Shown in pieces: positions 22,713-35,649 of a stretch of 64,000 nucleotides of DNA; the first letter of the stretch is position 1, and every line of letters starts with the position of its first letter. The notes below the pieces were generated by a model, which saw only the letters and a list, made by a program, of their open reading frames with translations, had not been told where the DNA came from and made no database searches. The stretch is from Collybia mongolica (taxonomy: Eukaryota; Basidiomycota; Agaricomycetes; Agaricales; Clitocybaceae), in NCBI GenBank assembly GCA_013420905.1, contig JAAXNY010000004.1, positions 3,286,001 through 3,350,000 of the forward strand. The letters run 5' to 3'. The position numbers and the translations under genes are program-made.

Positions 22713-24491
22713 CTATTCATGATTATGCCCAGTATTCCTGCGACGTTTCAAATCGCCGGAAAGAAGCGTCCGCTCACAATCCATGGGAATACTTGTCACA
22801 AGCTCGTTATATTCTGCTATCCGTAGCTTTTGAGAAGGTGGGATAAATTTGTCGTCGAGGGCGTGTGGATGTCCTCCATAAAGGACGCCGACACGTTTCA
22901 TGGCAAGAAGCTGCAGATACAGTCAGTTTGCCGAGATCTAATCACAACGACGTTATTGATCACGCACATTATGCGCTGCATTAGAGTGGTCATATATCCC
23001 TCCAAAGAATGCTGATGTCGCATCTTGCCCGATATACTGGGTGAGGTAATTACGCCCCCCAGGATGATCGTCAAGAAAGTCCGAAACATCATGGATAAAA
23101 CCTGATATCAGAATGAGAGGTGCCTTGGCCGAATGTCCTTGAACTATTTGATATTGGTATTATGTCAGCAATGCAGGACCAGAGACGAGGAATAAGATCC
23201 GCACATTCCGCCCAGCTGACGATAGGCAACTCGTTCCTATCTCCTGGCCAAATAAGATCTTGCTGTATTTCCCGAAGTTCCTTCAGGCGCATGGTCAACT
23301 GACCTTTGCGGATTTCGTTGGCTGGGAAGACCTAAAAAAAATCAGACGTCAGTTCTTGTCCAAGGCAACGGAAGATAAATACGGACCTTCAAATGACTGG
23401 CCAAGCCTATCTGTTTGCAACCCCAGATAAACCATTTCGTGGGGTCATATTGATACCATTTGATCGCGTTTCGGTAATCCATGGGGAATTGATGGTGGAA
23501 GTTGTGATATCCTTCACCAATCGTAACCAGTGCGGTAACGAGGTGATCTCTTGGAGTATGCTTGTCGTCAAATGGTGCCTCGCCCAACCAGTGGGCAAGC
23601 GAGTTGACACAGAATGTTGACTATAGAAGGTTGAGAGGAAATTAAGATATGGCAAGAGAAGCACACGCACATGGTGGACAAAGACCAGACGCAAGATAGC
23701 TGCATAAACAACGCCACCTTGCAAATCCCCCCAAAATAACCAAGGGATGGTAGTTGGTATCACGAATCCCATTAAGAAAAGGCATGGGATGAAGTATTTG
23801 TGTTGCCATTGAACGATGTGGCTCTTCTTTAAATCGCTGACATCTGCCATACCGGGCCGTGTACGGGGCTTCGTCATAATCCACCCGACATGCGACCAGT
23901 AGAGACCGCGATGGGCATTGTACGGGTCCAGATCTGTGTCGGTATATCTGTGGTGGGCACGGTGGTCGCGGCACCACCACTTTATGGAGCCTTGAACAGC
24001 ACCAGCACCAGCTAGTGCAAGAATATACTGCAATGGTTTTGTGGCGTTGTAACAGCGATGTGCCCACAGTCGATGGTAACCAGCAGTGATACCTGACATG
24101 CTCGTTAGTGAATGTGTGCAGGATGTAAGCTCAAGGTTCGTTATTCACCGAGACCCGTAAAGAAATAATAGAACACGCTAAAAACCCCGGTCTTCCACAC
24201 CAGTTTTGTATGGTACGCGCCCCAAAAACCAGCAACTGGGGTAAAGAGGATAAACACCACATGGAGCCATATCATCTCTGTGAACCAATTGTGTCGATTG
24301 AGCGGGGGCAACACCTTTTGATTCCTGAGCGTGCGCGTAACATAGTTTTCGATTTCGACCGGAGGTGGTTGACGAAGTTGCGAAGGTGTGAGCGGCGGGG
24401 TCATTGGAGGGGTTGGAACGCCCATTTTCAATGGAGTTGTTGGGTGTCGAGGCAAAGGAGCGTGTGGAAGGGAATACGACAAGATCGACAT
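22713..24491 (-). CDS. OLE1: stearoyl-CoA delta-9 desaturase with C-terminal cytochrome b5 domain (OLE1-type)
   Basis: Six exons: 24149-24491, 23671-24092, 23387-23620, 23205-23331, 22968-23143, 22713-22910. They give 499 aa, close to yeast Ole1 (510). Three histidine boxes bind the di-iron centre: HRLWAHR (about 121), HRAHHRYTD (about 157) and GEGYHNFHH (about 290). The fused cytochrome b5 domain has the heme-binding HPGG (about 402) and the second heme region YDHSNAAHN. The enzyme inserts the first double bond into palmitoyl- and stearoyl-CoA in the ER. Membrane segments flank the boxes, for example [18 protein letters not shown]. The first in-frame ATG at 24491 was chosen as start. Conservation across all six exons makes the call firm. 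Confidence 0.96.
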
Positions 24492-24915
24492 TATAGGCAA
24501 AAGAACGAACGACTTAGGTTATGTGAGCTCCAACAATTTGCCGAAGCACGACGTCAGGGGGAGTCACGTGGCATCTTTTGTGACGACCGGAGCTTGCCAA
24601 GGCCGCGATCTGGTGCAATCCCTCTCTCTCTCCATAATCAATCTTGAGATCACTTGTGCATTATTATTGAGCTCTTTATTTTTGCACAGTACAGTACGAT
24701 GTGGCCTTACCTGCGTTACCTCATGAGCGTAACACCTGCAACACATGGCGAATACGTTCAAGTTAGAATGAGTGATGGCAGGAGACCATGGCTGAACAAT
24801 CAAAAACCCACGGCCCGATGGATGCAATCATTGGGACCCATCGATTGGGCCAGATCTCCCAGACAGGCTGGATCAGTAAGCCTCAGATATGGCCAGATGG
24901 TCGCTGGAGCCGGTA
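24492..24915. other. intergenic region between desaturase start and HAD-like gene 3' end
   Basis: About 420 bp upstream of the desaturase. It probably holds its promoter. Frames present on the plus strand are shadows of the first desaturase exon or lack support. Confidence 0.5.
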
Positions 24916-26001
24916 TTATGCCCTATTATGATCTTTCACCCATTGTATGACCGACTCCAAACCTTCAACAATATCAGCTGGGGTCCCTTCACTTATATCT
25001 GGGGCTTTGTGAGCCCGTTCCCCGTCAGGTCCGGGACGAGTTAATAGGAGAGCCCTCATTCCTGCTGCCAGAGCACCACGATAGTCGCTGCCCGAAACTT
25101 GAATGTCCTAACCTCAGTGAGAAAGACCATCACTTACGACAACAATTCATCGCCGACATGCAAGCATTCATTTGGTTTGATCGGCGTATGGCCCAGGTGC
25201 TTCGAGGCTACGTTGGCGCGCGCGATCGTGCGCAGAAAGATCTCAGGGGACGGTTTCTCAATGCCCTCTTCTTCACTGAGAACGATAGGTTCGAGCCATG
25301 GAGGGAAACCCAAATCATGTAAGGCGGTACCTGCAAGTAATCTGATTAGAGTCCAGGCCTGTCATATCATCGTGGCAATCGCAAACATATAACGTACGGA
25401 TGCGAGAGTCTGCGTTACTGACAACCGCAGTCAATATATTCATATCTGTATGCAGGCAGTGAACTGCGACGCAATCGGCATCAATGAGGTTAGTTCAACG
25501 CGCAATCCGGTTTTCATACTTGCAGGAATAGCATCATGAAATGCCCGGTAACCTTCCTTAGAACTGAAGCGACTCATCAACGAGGCCACAATCTTAGGCA
25601 AAGATGTATCAAGAACTAAGGACGCCAATGGACTTTAAACCCGAAATCGACTATGGCTCTAAATGAAATGAACAACGTACCTTTTGCATCCGCACCCGCC
25701 CCAAGAGCGGTCCTTTTTATGACTTCACTCCACCATATTTGGCTTCCCTTATTATACACCGGTTGCTCGCCTTCGAGGGCACGAAAGGCTGCACGGACAC
25801 ATAACAGTGATTTTGGTGTATATGGATTAGCTTTGCTGCACCACTCTTACCTACTCTGAAGGAGCGCTGAACATCACTAGGATCGAGAACACCAAGATGT
25901 GGGGCAAATGCATGTGAGTATTGGATGTGAATGGGCAGGCGGGGAATAATAAGGGTGTAGAGAGCGTCAAATGTGACGAGGCGTATGGGAGGATGGACCA
26001 T
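24916..26001 (-). CDS. HAD-superfamily hydrolase-like protein (HDHD3-like)
   Basis: Six exons: 25851-26001, 25681-25788, 25520-25615, 25398-25463, 25138-25330, 24916-25087. They encode 261 aa. HAD motif I lies at the N-terminus (RLVTFDALYTLI), motif II in VVSNADSR, the Lys motif in GIEKPSPEIF, and motif IV in CLHVGDELLSDYRGA. The cap region contains RFSSKEGYRAFHD, typical of HDHD3-like proteins. HAD enzymes are Mg-dependent phosphatases. Here motif I is D-x-x-x-T and lacks the usual second Asp, so the general acid is missing or supplied elsewhere. Exon joins were chosen by motif continuity; the acceptors at 25615 and 25087 each have nearby alternatives that break the conserved sequence. Substrate unknown. 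Confidence 0.82.
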
Positions 26002-29000
26002 GATTATCAGTGAGATCTTTTACGGAAATGCATATTTAAAAGTGGGGGAGTAAACATGCTTAAATTCTGTCCCCGAGTACAGCCGGCGGGTGAGATTATG
26101 GGCGAATAAACGCTATCAAAGGATCACACCACAATTTCGCAGTCATAGGTACTCCTACTTACCCATGAGTGAAGAATAGCGGTAAGGCTCAAGTAATGGG
26201 CACATACTAGTATGATACTTGGATTGAGTTCAAGTTGGTGCTGAACGAGTCGCCTCCAGCCAAACGTTCAAGTTATGATCACGTAATCCATTAGGTGAAG
26301 CTCCGAAATCATCCGCAACCACCATACAAGGCTTGACAACCAAAACGACCATCCCGGGATTGAGGCAAACTCGATGATATGTCGGATATGTTTATAATAA
26401 GTATTTCTTGGCCATCCTTAGAATGTCCAGTTGCTTCTAGGCTGTACTTTCCCAACATCGAGACTGACGACATATACACTGCAGACCAGCGTAGACCTTG
26501 ACGTTCCATTCATTCCATATCATTCTCGCAATCCAGGCAATCCTAATTATGTTCTGGTTAGGTTGGTCTTCATCTGGGTTACTTGATATATTTTCCGATA
26601 TGGAGCGGAAGTTGTCGGAATTTCCTCCCCAAGTGCCATCACCCAGATACAACCCTGTCGTCCCGATATCTCCCTCCCGAAACCCTCCTCCTCTTCCTGA
26701 TCCCTAATTTTTTAAAACGTTAAATCTCTTCACTTTAATCTGTTGGCTTTGATCTCTCCGCATCTCCTGTATTTAAGACACCCTTTGGCTCAATCATAAT
26801 ATTGCAGCTTCCTCCCCCGTCTTTCCACAAGGCTGAACACAGGCACAACATATAACTGACCCAACCCAAGCACGACGTCATCTCTCGCCCGATTGAAACC
26901 GGGTTGTGAATTTGCCAGAGCAGAGCTCATCGATTACTTGGGGGTGCCAGACGAATGTGTTCATTACCTTGGCCAGCATAATCTCATAGTCATCGAGGTC
27001 GCCAATGTCCAATCAAATTTCAACAAGGCACCGACGATCTCAATTACTGTGGTGGATATTATAATTCAGGTTGAGGCAGATGATGGCGCGACAAATAACT
27101 CTGGTCAGGAGCGGATATTGAGATGAGTAACCGACTTCAATGCATATCATCCCAGGCGACATGTGGGTTGTAGTGATGGTGATTCTAACATTCTAGGATA
27201 TCGGTGTTGGAGTCGCTCCGCCCTGCATTTCTGAACAACGACGAGGACCAGACTCGACAATAGACCACCAGGGAGTTACCGACATCATCACAAATCTTTA
27301 CATTTTGATCTAACCCCTACCAATATACAACACCCGCCTGGATCTTTTGAATGCATAACGGATTCTTCCAAGCCGTGCTGTTTTTTGCGTGAATATCGGT
27401 CTTCGTCCTGTTACTGTACCTGTAGGCGCCTTATCCACCAATCCGACGGAGACATGGCTAATGTTCGGCCCTGTGAACAGGGCCTCACAGACCTCATAAT
27501 AGTCAAGACAAATTCAACGGACCCTGGTGAATATGTGGTTCATGGCAATATAACTTCGGTAAGTTGTATTTCCCGCATGCTATTCTATAACCCAACAGAT
27601 GAGCCATGAGTCGAAGACCTGGACTCTCCATAGCCAGTGAGGTGTACTGATCCAAAATCTGGCCGCGGACAATTACAAGGAGATGATTATTACCGCTCAG
27701 CCTGTATCTAGTTTCCAAGAGTAACGCTGTCATGGACTTCCACGTTGAAACCCTCACAGGATCAAAACTCTCCGCGATGGAGTGCGTAAAGAGCGAAGCC
27801 TAGAACAGGGACATCGACATTGATCGCTACTCCTTGGACGGGCCCACACCGGAATCTGATGCGGACAGCTAACGGACATCAAGCGGGTCCACGTTTTATA
27901 CCCATAATTAGGCAACCGCTCTCCATCTTTTCAAGCTATCCAATGTCATCCATCAATATTTCTGGCTCATTACTCGACACGGATCTGTGCGATTCTCCTT
28001 CAAAGGACTGACGATTGGAATTCTGAAATCTATGGATGATTCCGGTTGTGTTATTATGGGCTCGGTCCGGAAAGCCTTCCCAACGGATAACCGACGTTTC
28101 CTTAAACAGCTCATGGATATTGCCAGAATGACGATGGCTGTTTCTTCTAATATATTCTACAACTGCCAGTCATTCCGCCTGTCCGCGATCATGGCGGGCA
28201 TTTGTGGTTTCTAGGTAGTGATATTATGTGTGCCTGTAGGACTTAAAAACTTGATCAGCGAGAATCGAGTTCGCTGGTTTCTGTACAGCCTACTACGGAA
28301 TTTTATTTCGAGAATGCCAAACAATGACCCTTTTTCATTCTCCATCAATACATCCCCCGGGGCCAGGCTCGCTTTCATTGAACGACTTTATCCTTCAAGA
28401 TGTACTCTCTGCTGACATTGGACAGTTGCTGTACACTTTGGGATGTCTCTAGAGCATTGTGGCAAAAGAGACGGGGTACTAAATCTCCACTGACATATGA
28501 TCATCCCTGGGCCAGACTTCAGGGCCACTGCCCACTTAATCCTTCAGGTACCCCATTCCTACGCGTGTCCAGGACCTACAGATGGTTTCCAAGTTTAGCC
28601 ACTCGCGGGTTGTGCCCTCAATTACTAGACCGCCCATCTTTGGGGTGTGCAACGAGGTCGTAAAACACGAGGGGCCAAGTGATGATAACCGCGCGCGCTC
28701 AAGAGGGCGGTGGTTGCAATGTTGGTTGCTGTGCTCAACCATTCGTCTTGGTTGGCAGTGGTGGTCTCGAGTCCGACACAGTCGAGGAACTGTCAACAAA
28801 ACACTAAAGTATCATCAGAGCACCATGCGGGGCTGAGACTGCTGGGTAACCTTTGCGCAAATGTCACTAGCAAGTCAAGGCCCATTCAAATTACAGGTGG
28901 GTTGCAGACATCCAAACAAGACTCTTTACTGTTGAAAGCCCGCTACTGTTGATTTCACCAAGTCACTCTCGCTTGTAGGTGAGAGTCTAATTTAGATAGG

Positions 29001-29496
29001 GAAATCGAATTATTACGTTATAACTGAACATCTTACAGATGGGCACATTTGGGATGCATTGGGGTGTTAGATAGTGTCAACTGGACATGCATCGTATTGC
29101 TCGCTGTTCTGGACCATCGGTCTAATCGCCCAGTTATTTTCGGAAATCACGATACGAAACAGCGAAACTCACTGGATGCAAACAGAAGCTCAAGGGGCCG
29201 TCGATCGTTAGACGTTTAGCGTTTAGACCAATTTGGAAAGCAGGACAGCATCTCAGATCCTGGGATGGTCGCGCGGTAATACACTGTCAAGGCCAGGTTA
29301 GTTCAAGGAGTTATGTCGCCAAGAAGCATCACGGAGGCACTGATCTAGTCCTCACAATGATGGCGCCGATGAGGGTCCGGACACCTCCCCCCCCCAGGAA
29401 TTATTCTTGAGTTATAAATGGTTCATTGCATCTCGTTTAAATTAACCTGGTTCACCTCATCCTTTCCTTACCCTCTCAGCTTCGGTCTCATTCATA
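26002..29496. other. 3.5-kb block with no supported gene
   Basis: Both strands carry only short frames (longest about 90 codons, for example 26893-27126, 28400-28663, 28536-28799). None shows a recognisable domain or can be extended through splice sites. This contrasts with the dense coding elsewhere. No terminal repeats, transposase or reverse transcriptase motifs, tRNA or rRNA were recognised. It could be a decayed gene or transposon, a lncRNA locus, or simply spacer. The right end includes the FNT-2 promoter. Confidence 0.5.
29413..29418 (+). promoter_or_regulatory. TATA box candidate for FNT-2
   Basis: TATAAA lies 79 bp upstream of the FNT-2 ATG (29497), in an otherwise pyrimidine-rich leader (CTCTC, CCTTACC). 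Spacing is right for a start site near 29440. Position and sequence are suggestive only. Confidence 0.5.
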
Positions 29497-30949
29497 ATGT
29501 CTGTTTCTAATTCTTCTTTGACGCCAGCGCAAACGGCACATGCTTTGGTCGAGCTCGGCATTGCAAAGCACAACACTCGTTATGAAATTGTTTTTCTCAA
29601 AGCTGTATGCCGTCAACAGTATTTATATGCTTAATTACCTAACACAACCAACAGGTCTCCGCCGGAGTCATGCTTTCTTTCGGGGGATTACTAGCTGAAG
29701 TCTTCGGTGGGGGTGCGACGGGACTTGCTCAGTCAAACCCTGGGATTGCCAAAGTCCTCACGGGCTTTGTTTTCCCCGCCGGCTTGGTGATGTGGGTCCG
29801 TTGCTATCCTACGCGGAACCTTGTCTCACTTTTTACAACTACAGGCTCGTTTTACAGGGACACGAGCTCCTAACCAGTAACATGATGGTACACTCATCCC
29901 GCTATACTTCAGGTTTAATAATTTCTTACACCGTCCGCAGATCTTCCCGATGGCCGCTATCAAGCGGGCTATTCCGTGGTGGTCAATTCCTATCAATTGG
30001 TTTATCGGTACTCAACATCGACTTTTTTAATCCCACCTAATGCTAACGACATAAATATATGGTTTAGTATTATTTGGAAACCTTGTCGGCAGCCTCTTCA
30101 CAGCCGCGGTCCTCGTACATTGTGAGTAAAATGTTTTGGCATGTATGTAAATAATCAATTGACAATAATGCAGTCACTGGCATCATTTCTACTGAGCCAT
30201 ATATACACTACGTCCAGGCTTTCGCTGTGTTAGTGTTCATCCGTTGTGTTTCGTTTCACCTGCTCATTCAATTATTTAGAAAAAAAGCTGGAGATCCAAC
30301 ATGGCATCAGATTTTCCTGCGAGGGATCGGATGCAACTGGCTCGTTTGCGTTGCAATCTGGGTTCGTCACGCTCCTCTTCTTTGAAGAATTCCCTGATTG
30401 TCGTTGTATTGTAGCAAGGTGCGAGTTCGAAAGATACTATTTCGAAGGTGTGTTGTATTTTTTCAGTGACGCTCCAATGCCTGTTCTGATCGATCTTGTC
30501 ATAGATTGTAGCATTGTGGATCCCTATCTGGGTTTTTGTCGCATGTGGATTTGACCATAGTTAGTGTCCTTCTCTTGGCATTTTGATACCTCAAACTTCA
30601 ATTATTTGTTAAACAGTTGTTGCCAATATGTTCTTCATCCCTCTCGGAATCATGTTTGGAGCCGAACTAACTGTTGCAGAATACGTCAGAAAGTGGGTTT
30701 CTAACATTTTCACATATGAAGGTCACGTCTCATCATGGCAACTCTTCCACCAGATCGCTCTTTGCATCTTTTTTCGGCAACATTGTCGGGGCGCTCCTTA
30801 TCGGTCTCCCTGCGACATACTTCTATCTCAGGGACTACCACGCAGGAGGTTTGCGCGCGGCAGAAGAAGCTTCCGCCCCTCCCAAGACCATAGAGACCCA
30901 TCACGATAAACCTTCCACAGTTTCACTAGAGGCCACTTCAAATAATTGA
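29497..30949 (+). CDS. formate/nitrite transporter FNT-2
   Basis: Eleven exons: 29497-29604, 29655-29791, 29845-29887, 29941-30007, 30068-30121, 30174-30228, 30280-30361, 30415-30447, 30505-30559, 30617-30692, 30754-30949. They encode 301 aa. Signatures are GVMLSFGGLLAE, GHELLTSNMM, WHQIFLRGIGCNWLV, GFDHIVANMF (with the pore His) and GAELTVAEYVRK, giving a six-helix FNT channel. Exons 2-8 have exactly the same lengths as in FNT-1 (137, 43, 67, 54, 55, 82, 33), and so does the last (196). FNT-2 exons 9 and 10 (55 and 76 nt) correspond to pairs of FNT-1 exons (27+28, 50+26). A hydrophilic C-terminal tail follows the last helix. Anion substrate cannot be read from sequence. Confidence 0.92.
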
Positions 30950-31584
30950 TTTGTCTACGTTTCTTGTATTCCATAATTTATAAGGGTGACGCAATATACT
31001 TACATATATAAATGACATGCATGTGAATGATAATTTGTTGTACATTATTGGGAGTGAGCAGATAACGCCCCATATTAGAACGGCTCTGCAACACCTGTGT
31101 ACAGTGGAACCTAGTTACCTTCTTGGTCATTGGGCTCATGCCCCGACAGATCGAGAGATTGGATCCTTATGATTATCGTAAGTAGGTAGTTGTGTTACAT
31201 GTGGCGTGGTTGCCTGACAATCTCCCTTACGAGTACTTGTCAACGACAGATACTCGTATACTACTTGACTGGGCAAGCCTCCTCGCTTTACAAGCAAGAC
31301 TCGCACAGTTAGGTTTCCGCATCATTGTAGAAGCGGCTATGGAGCCCATGATTTTGTGGGTCCCTTGGGGTTTAGACAAGACCCAAGAAATATTGAGCTA
31401 CTGAACTGCCCTATTTTTGATGAACAATATTTCAGGGAAAATTGACTTTCAAATCCACTCGCATAATGCGCTTCTTTCGTTTGCAGCTACTAGAATGAAA
31501 TCAGACAGAGTAGCTACAGGAAAGAAGGGTTTTGTGATCGCCATATGGCCTCGATGCCACTTTAAACTTGTTTCACAAGTGGAA
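30950..31584. other. convergent intergenic region, FNT-2 / Tudor-SN
   Basis: About 630 bp between two stop codons. Short frames (31192-31404, 31417-31653) have no support. Nothing recognisable. Confidence 0.55.
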
Positions 31585-34500
31585 TCACTCGTCCTCTTCA
31601 ACATCACCAAATTCAAACATGCCCGAGCGATTACGTTTAGCCAGCAGAACTGAGGCCTGCAGTTTTTTCACCACTTGGGGGTATGATCCAAGGTAGCGGC
31701 AGTTTTTACGATCAATTGCTGCAAGGCCTTCACTTAAGAGATCTGCATTGATACATGCCAGAGGGTCATGGGCGGCGGCAGGGTCTGCTGGATCCATGAG
31801 ACGAAGATGAAGCAGAGATCCTTCTTTGTGATCAATGTTTGCCACAAGTTTGCGACCTTCACATAACGATCGGAAACGATCAATGGCTTCCTCTCGGTAG
31901 TCGCTTTCTGGCCCAGCAAGCTTTATAAAACTTGTAGGTAATCATGATATCAGAGGATAAACAGTGTGAACGTGATGGAAGGAGCGGACCTTAATCGAGC
32001 TTCGTGTGCTTGTCCAGGAAGCGACCGGAATTTGGGGTCTAAAGGCCGAATGTTTGCAAAAGTAACAGTGTCCTGGTTGCCGTAGTCAATAAATGTTACT
32101 TCTGCTTCTTTCTTGATGGGCGAGGCGCGACGAATTTTGGCGCGGTACCATGCGCCATCGGAAAATTTGGCTGAAACGAGGTCACCCCCTTTGGGAACAA
32201 AATTTAGTGGAGTGGCGGTTGGTGACTGATGGTGTATAGTGAAATCGCGCATAAGTTTTTCGAGTGAAGCGATGCCTATGAGATGGTTGAACGATTTGGT
32301 TAGATGTGGAATTATTCAAAGGGCTCACCGTCCGTATTCAGAATTTGCACTGAAAACGCAAAACCATTTTGGGTACGAACGTCACTGATAATGACGTCAA
32401 GGTATTCAGATTTAAGAGGCCCTGTTTCGCCATCATCAACTTGGACCTCGGTGGCTTTCTCAGCCTCCTCATCATAATCACACCATATCTAGATAAGGCG
32501 CTCAGTAATCATAATCAAAGAAATGGAGAGTTGAATCTGACATTACGCTTGGCCTCTTTTGCTTCGGCCTTGATGGTTGATTTGTGAGGAAGAATTCAGG
32601 AGCAGAGAACAGTTTACCTACCTCAGCATCATAGAGTTGGCGTGCCCAAGATAGACCTTCTGCTGAAAATGGATGGACGGCAGCCAAACCTTCCTTCACC
32701 AAGGCAAGAGCGACGTTTTCCGTTTTGTTAAAGTAAAGGGATCCAATGAAACCTCCAGACTTGTCGATTGTGTCCACTTCAAATTCAACATCGCGTTGCA
32801 TATATCGTCTCGAAGCAAACTCCAGTGACTCCGTTCCATGTGGCTCCCCTTTTTCAGACACATTGCGCGCGGTGCGGGGTGCCCTGATACCTGAAAGGGA
32901 TGAGAGGTTATACAATAGGCATCGAGAAGAAACCCGACCTCCTAATACCAACGTCAACGTCTGATTGTCTTTAGGAAGGAATATTCTAGGATAAGTATAA
33001 AACCTTTAGAGTGGAACGAAGGGTATACAATATTGCACCGACTTGAATCTCGACCCGGCTGCAACATAGTCGACTACTGCGGGTATTTTCCCAAGTCGTT
33101 TGAACCCATTGAGGAACTGAGCCGCACGTGTGCTAGTCTGAGCAATGAGTTAGCTTTCACTCAGCCATCCATTAGAAAGAATACCTCAGAAATATTGAGT
33201 GGTTGTTTGGGAGCAGGTACTTCTTTGCCCGAGTGAATCCCGCGGGTTTCAGCTACTGCTCTGCATGGTCAAAGTAAAAACTAATCTTTCCGTTTGAGCC
33301 AACATAGAACTCACGTTTGTTCTGCTGCCATCAGTTTATCAAACTCAGATGACCTGTCTTCGTCATCGCGCTTGTGGCGAACGACACTAGCCAACCCCTT
33401 CTCAATTAATTGTTCTGCAATATTACTATAATCGAAGTTTCAGCTATGGGCCCACTATCGTTATTATAATAGCTAAACTGACGCGTTCTGCCCACCATAA
33501 TGGATTGTTGCGCACTCTCGTTCTTCAAATTCGCCCTCGCGAGGACGTACAAAGTCAATGTTAATCTTGACGTTTTTTCCAATGAGTTTCTTGCGCAGAA
33601 ATTCTCTCGCTTCTTGGGCATAGAAGGCTTGCTTTGGATCAGAAAGTCTGTGAGGGGTTGAATCTGAGAATGGAGGTATTGATCCTGAGAAAAGAGCGTC
33701 ACTTTGGCCCTCTGGTTGAACTCAGTTGCAGTCGACGTTCTTTGCCTGATTGCTTCTCCACGACAGAGACTTGATCACCGCTCCAGACCCGAACAATGGT
33801 GGCGTCAAACACCCGGGTTTGTCCCGCGGCGGTTGTACCGTTGGCTTTTGCAGCAGCTGCCGGCGTCGGCGCATTAGCGTATAGACACGCCCTCTTCTCC
33901 TTTGCAGACTTTTCCGCGGCGCGAAGTCGTTCCATGCCCCCAGTGCTCGCGAGCATACCAGCATGCCAATCAACGACACGTGCAAGGCCAGCAGCAACAA
34001 GATGCTCGGCGACATTACCAGCAGGGTGAAGGACTATGCATGTTTGATGGGAATTGATGGTTGAATAAAGGCGAAGTCTCACCTGTGCCAATGAAAATGC
34101 TAGCGGGTGGAGGTGCGGCAGCGTTCGCACCACTTTGAAAAGGCGTTGCAGTCGAGCTAGGCAACGAAAGTATTTGGACACGGACCGCACGTTGGAGTAG
34201 GCGAGACTCAGTGAAGAATTTAGCCTGTAGGAATGTTTGAGCATCGATGAGACCATATACCCAACCAGGCCTAAACAACCCACTTCTTCTCCCCATGGCT
34301 CTGAAGTTTCGCCTTGTTTGGTGGATGCACGAGCACTTCGTACACCCGCTAATGCAATGTTGACAACCTGGTGTTCACCATCAGGCATCAAGAGACGAAC
34401 ACGCAGCGTTGTGCCATCCCGGACTTGCTCAACAATAGCTTAAAGACGGAAGGTGGGTCAGGGGGGAGGGGTGAAGTGCGATACTACATTGCTAACCGTC

Positions 34501-35272
34501 AATTTGTTTGCCTTTCCACTCTGTCACGAAGGCTTGCGAATCTTCCGGCATTGTGTAATGAACGGTGCGTGCCTATGTCCACCAATTCGACATATAAATG
34601 GAAAGGAAGGATAAGCGTGCAAACCTGTGGACCGTGAGGGTTCCATAGTCCTTTTCCAGCAGCCTTCGCCTCGTTCTCAAGCTCTCTCTTTTTGAGGTCT
34701 TCGTCAGTTGGTTCTCGCTTCATTTCCTTGAGCTTCGCCCAGCCGTTCTTAAGTAACTCTGATACAAGGTCCAGACCTCCTATTTCAGCGACACCCAGGT
34801 CGCGAGGTATTTCATCATTTGAAGGTAAAGAATGTGAAGATGTGAATGAAATTTCTTTGCCGACGGCGAGTGCTCTCAAGAATTCGCGAGACTCGAAAGC
34901 CCAGGGCTGAGTAAAAACATGAGATTGATGGTTGGTAGAGTTGCGGTGAATCTCACTTCGTCTTCCCTGGTCGCTGTCCCGAGCCTTGGGGCCGTTATAT
35001 CGGCAAGGTGCAGGACTCTACCAAGACCGTTAGTCGGGCTGTGTGTGCTGGCAGCAGGGTACTCGCCTTTCTTTAGGAGGCTGTCCCTGGGGGCCCGGGC
35101 GTCCACGAAGGACAAGGGAGTCTCCAGAGATGACAGCTGAAGTCAAAATGAATTATTTGTGATATCAACTTCAGTTCAGAGAACTTAGAGATCTACATTT
35201 TACGATCTATATTCGAAGAAGTTAGATTGGAGCTTCGATCGAGATCGATGGACCTACAGCTTTCATTGACAT
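31585..35272 (-). CDS. Tudor staphylococcal nuclease (Tudor-SN / SND1)
   Basis: Eighteen exons from 35254-35272 to 31585-31930. Intermediate exons: 35067-35136, 34957-35017, 34625-34906, 34497-34572, 34284-34438, 34224-34083, 34033-33703, 33647-33483, 33425-33315, 33260-33185, 33137-33043, 32985-32939, 32890-32622, 32568-32542, 32488-32329, 32275-31990. Product 905 aa, matching human SND1 (910). Repeated SN-like folds are recognisable: [54 protein letters not shown] Tudor domain ([27 protein letters not shown]) precedes a last partial SN fold. Tudor-SN binds RNA and methylated partners in RNA decay and stress granules. Intron 35018-35066 is GC-AG (gcgagt donor), required for PPKE|RVLHLAD. Confidence 0.94.
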
Positions 35273-35649
35273 TTTGAGCTACGTTTTGAAAGTTGTACAC
35301 TAACAGAGAAAGTGATGAATGCGATGGTTGAGATACGCTGGAGATTTCACTTTCGCCGGAGTATTCGCCACGACGACAGATTCATTCCACGCATGCATCA
35401 AGTCACGTGTTAACGACTGAACCACCCCTGAGGCCTGATGGATTGATTCCTGATCCCTAGTAATTAGTTAAGAGGAATCTGCAATACAATGTATCGTCAC
35501 TTCGGGTTGGACTTTAAGTAGGTAAAGGTTGTTATTATATGATAAGTAGATATAAATGTTGATCAAATAAATGTCTATGTTACAGTGCGCGAAGTGAACA
35601 ATAATATTAATAATATACAAGGTCCGGATTAAGGAGAACAGAAGGAGTA
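35273..35649. other. intergenic region upstream of Tudor-SN
   Basis: About 375 bp. It includes an A/T-rich stretch (35510-35620) rich in TATA-like words. It should hold the Tudor-SN promoter and the kinase 3' end. No coding frame is supported. Confidence 0.55.

Noticed and set aside
25508..25525. Possible sixth GC-AG intron in the HAD-like gene (gcaagt at the end of exon 3)
   Set aside because: A GT donor four bases downstream (gtatga) gives the right phase to the next conserved block, so the GC site is not needed.
26893..28799. Cluster of short frames that might be a decayed gene
   Set aside because: No two frames join with sensible splice sites into a recognisable protein, and no transposon domains or terminal repeats were seen.
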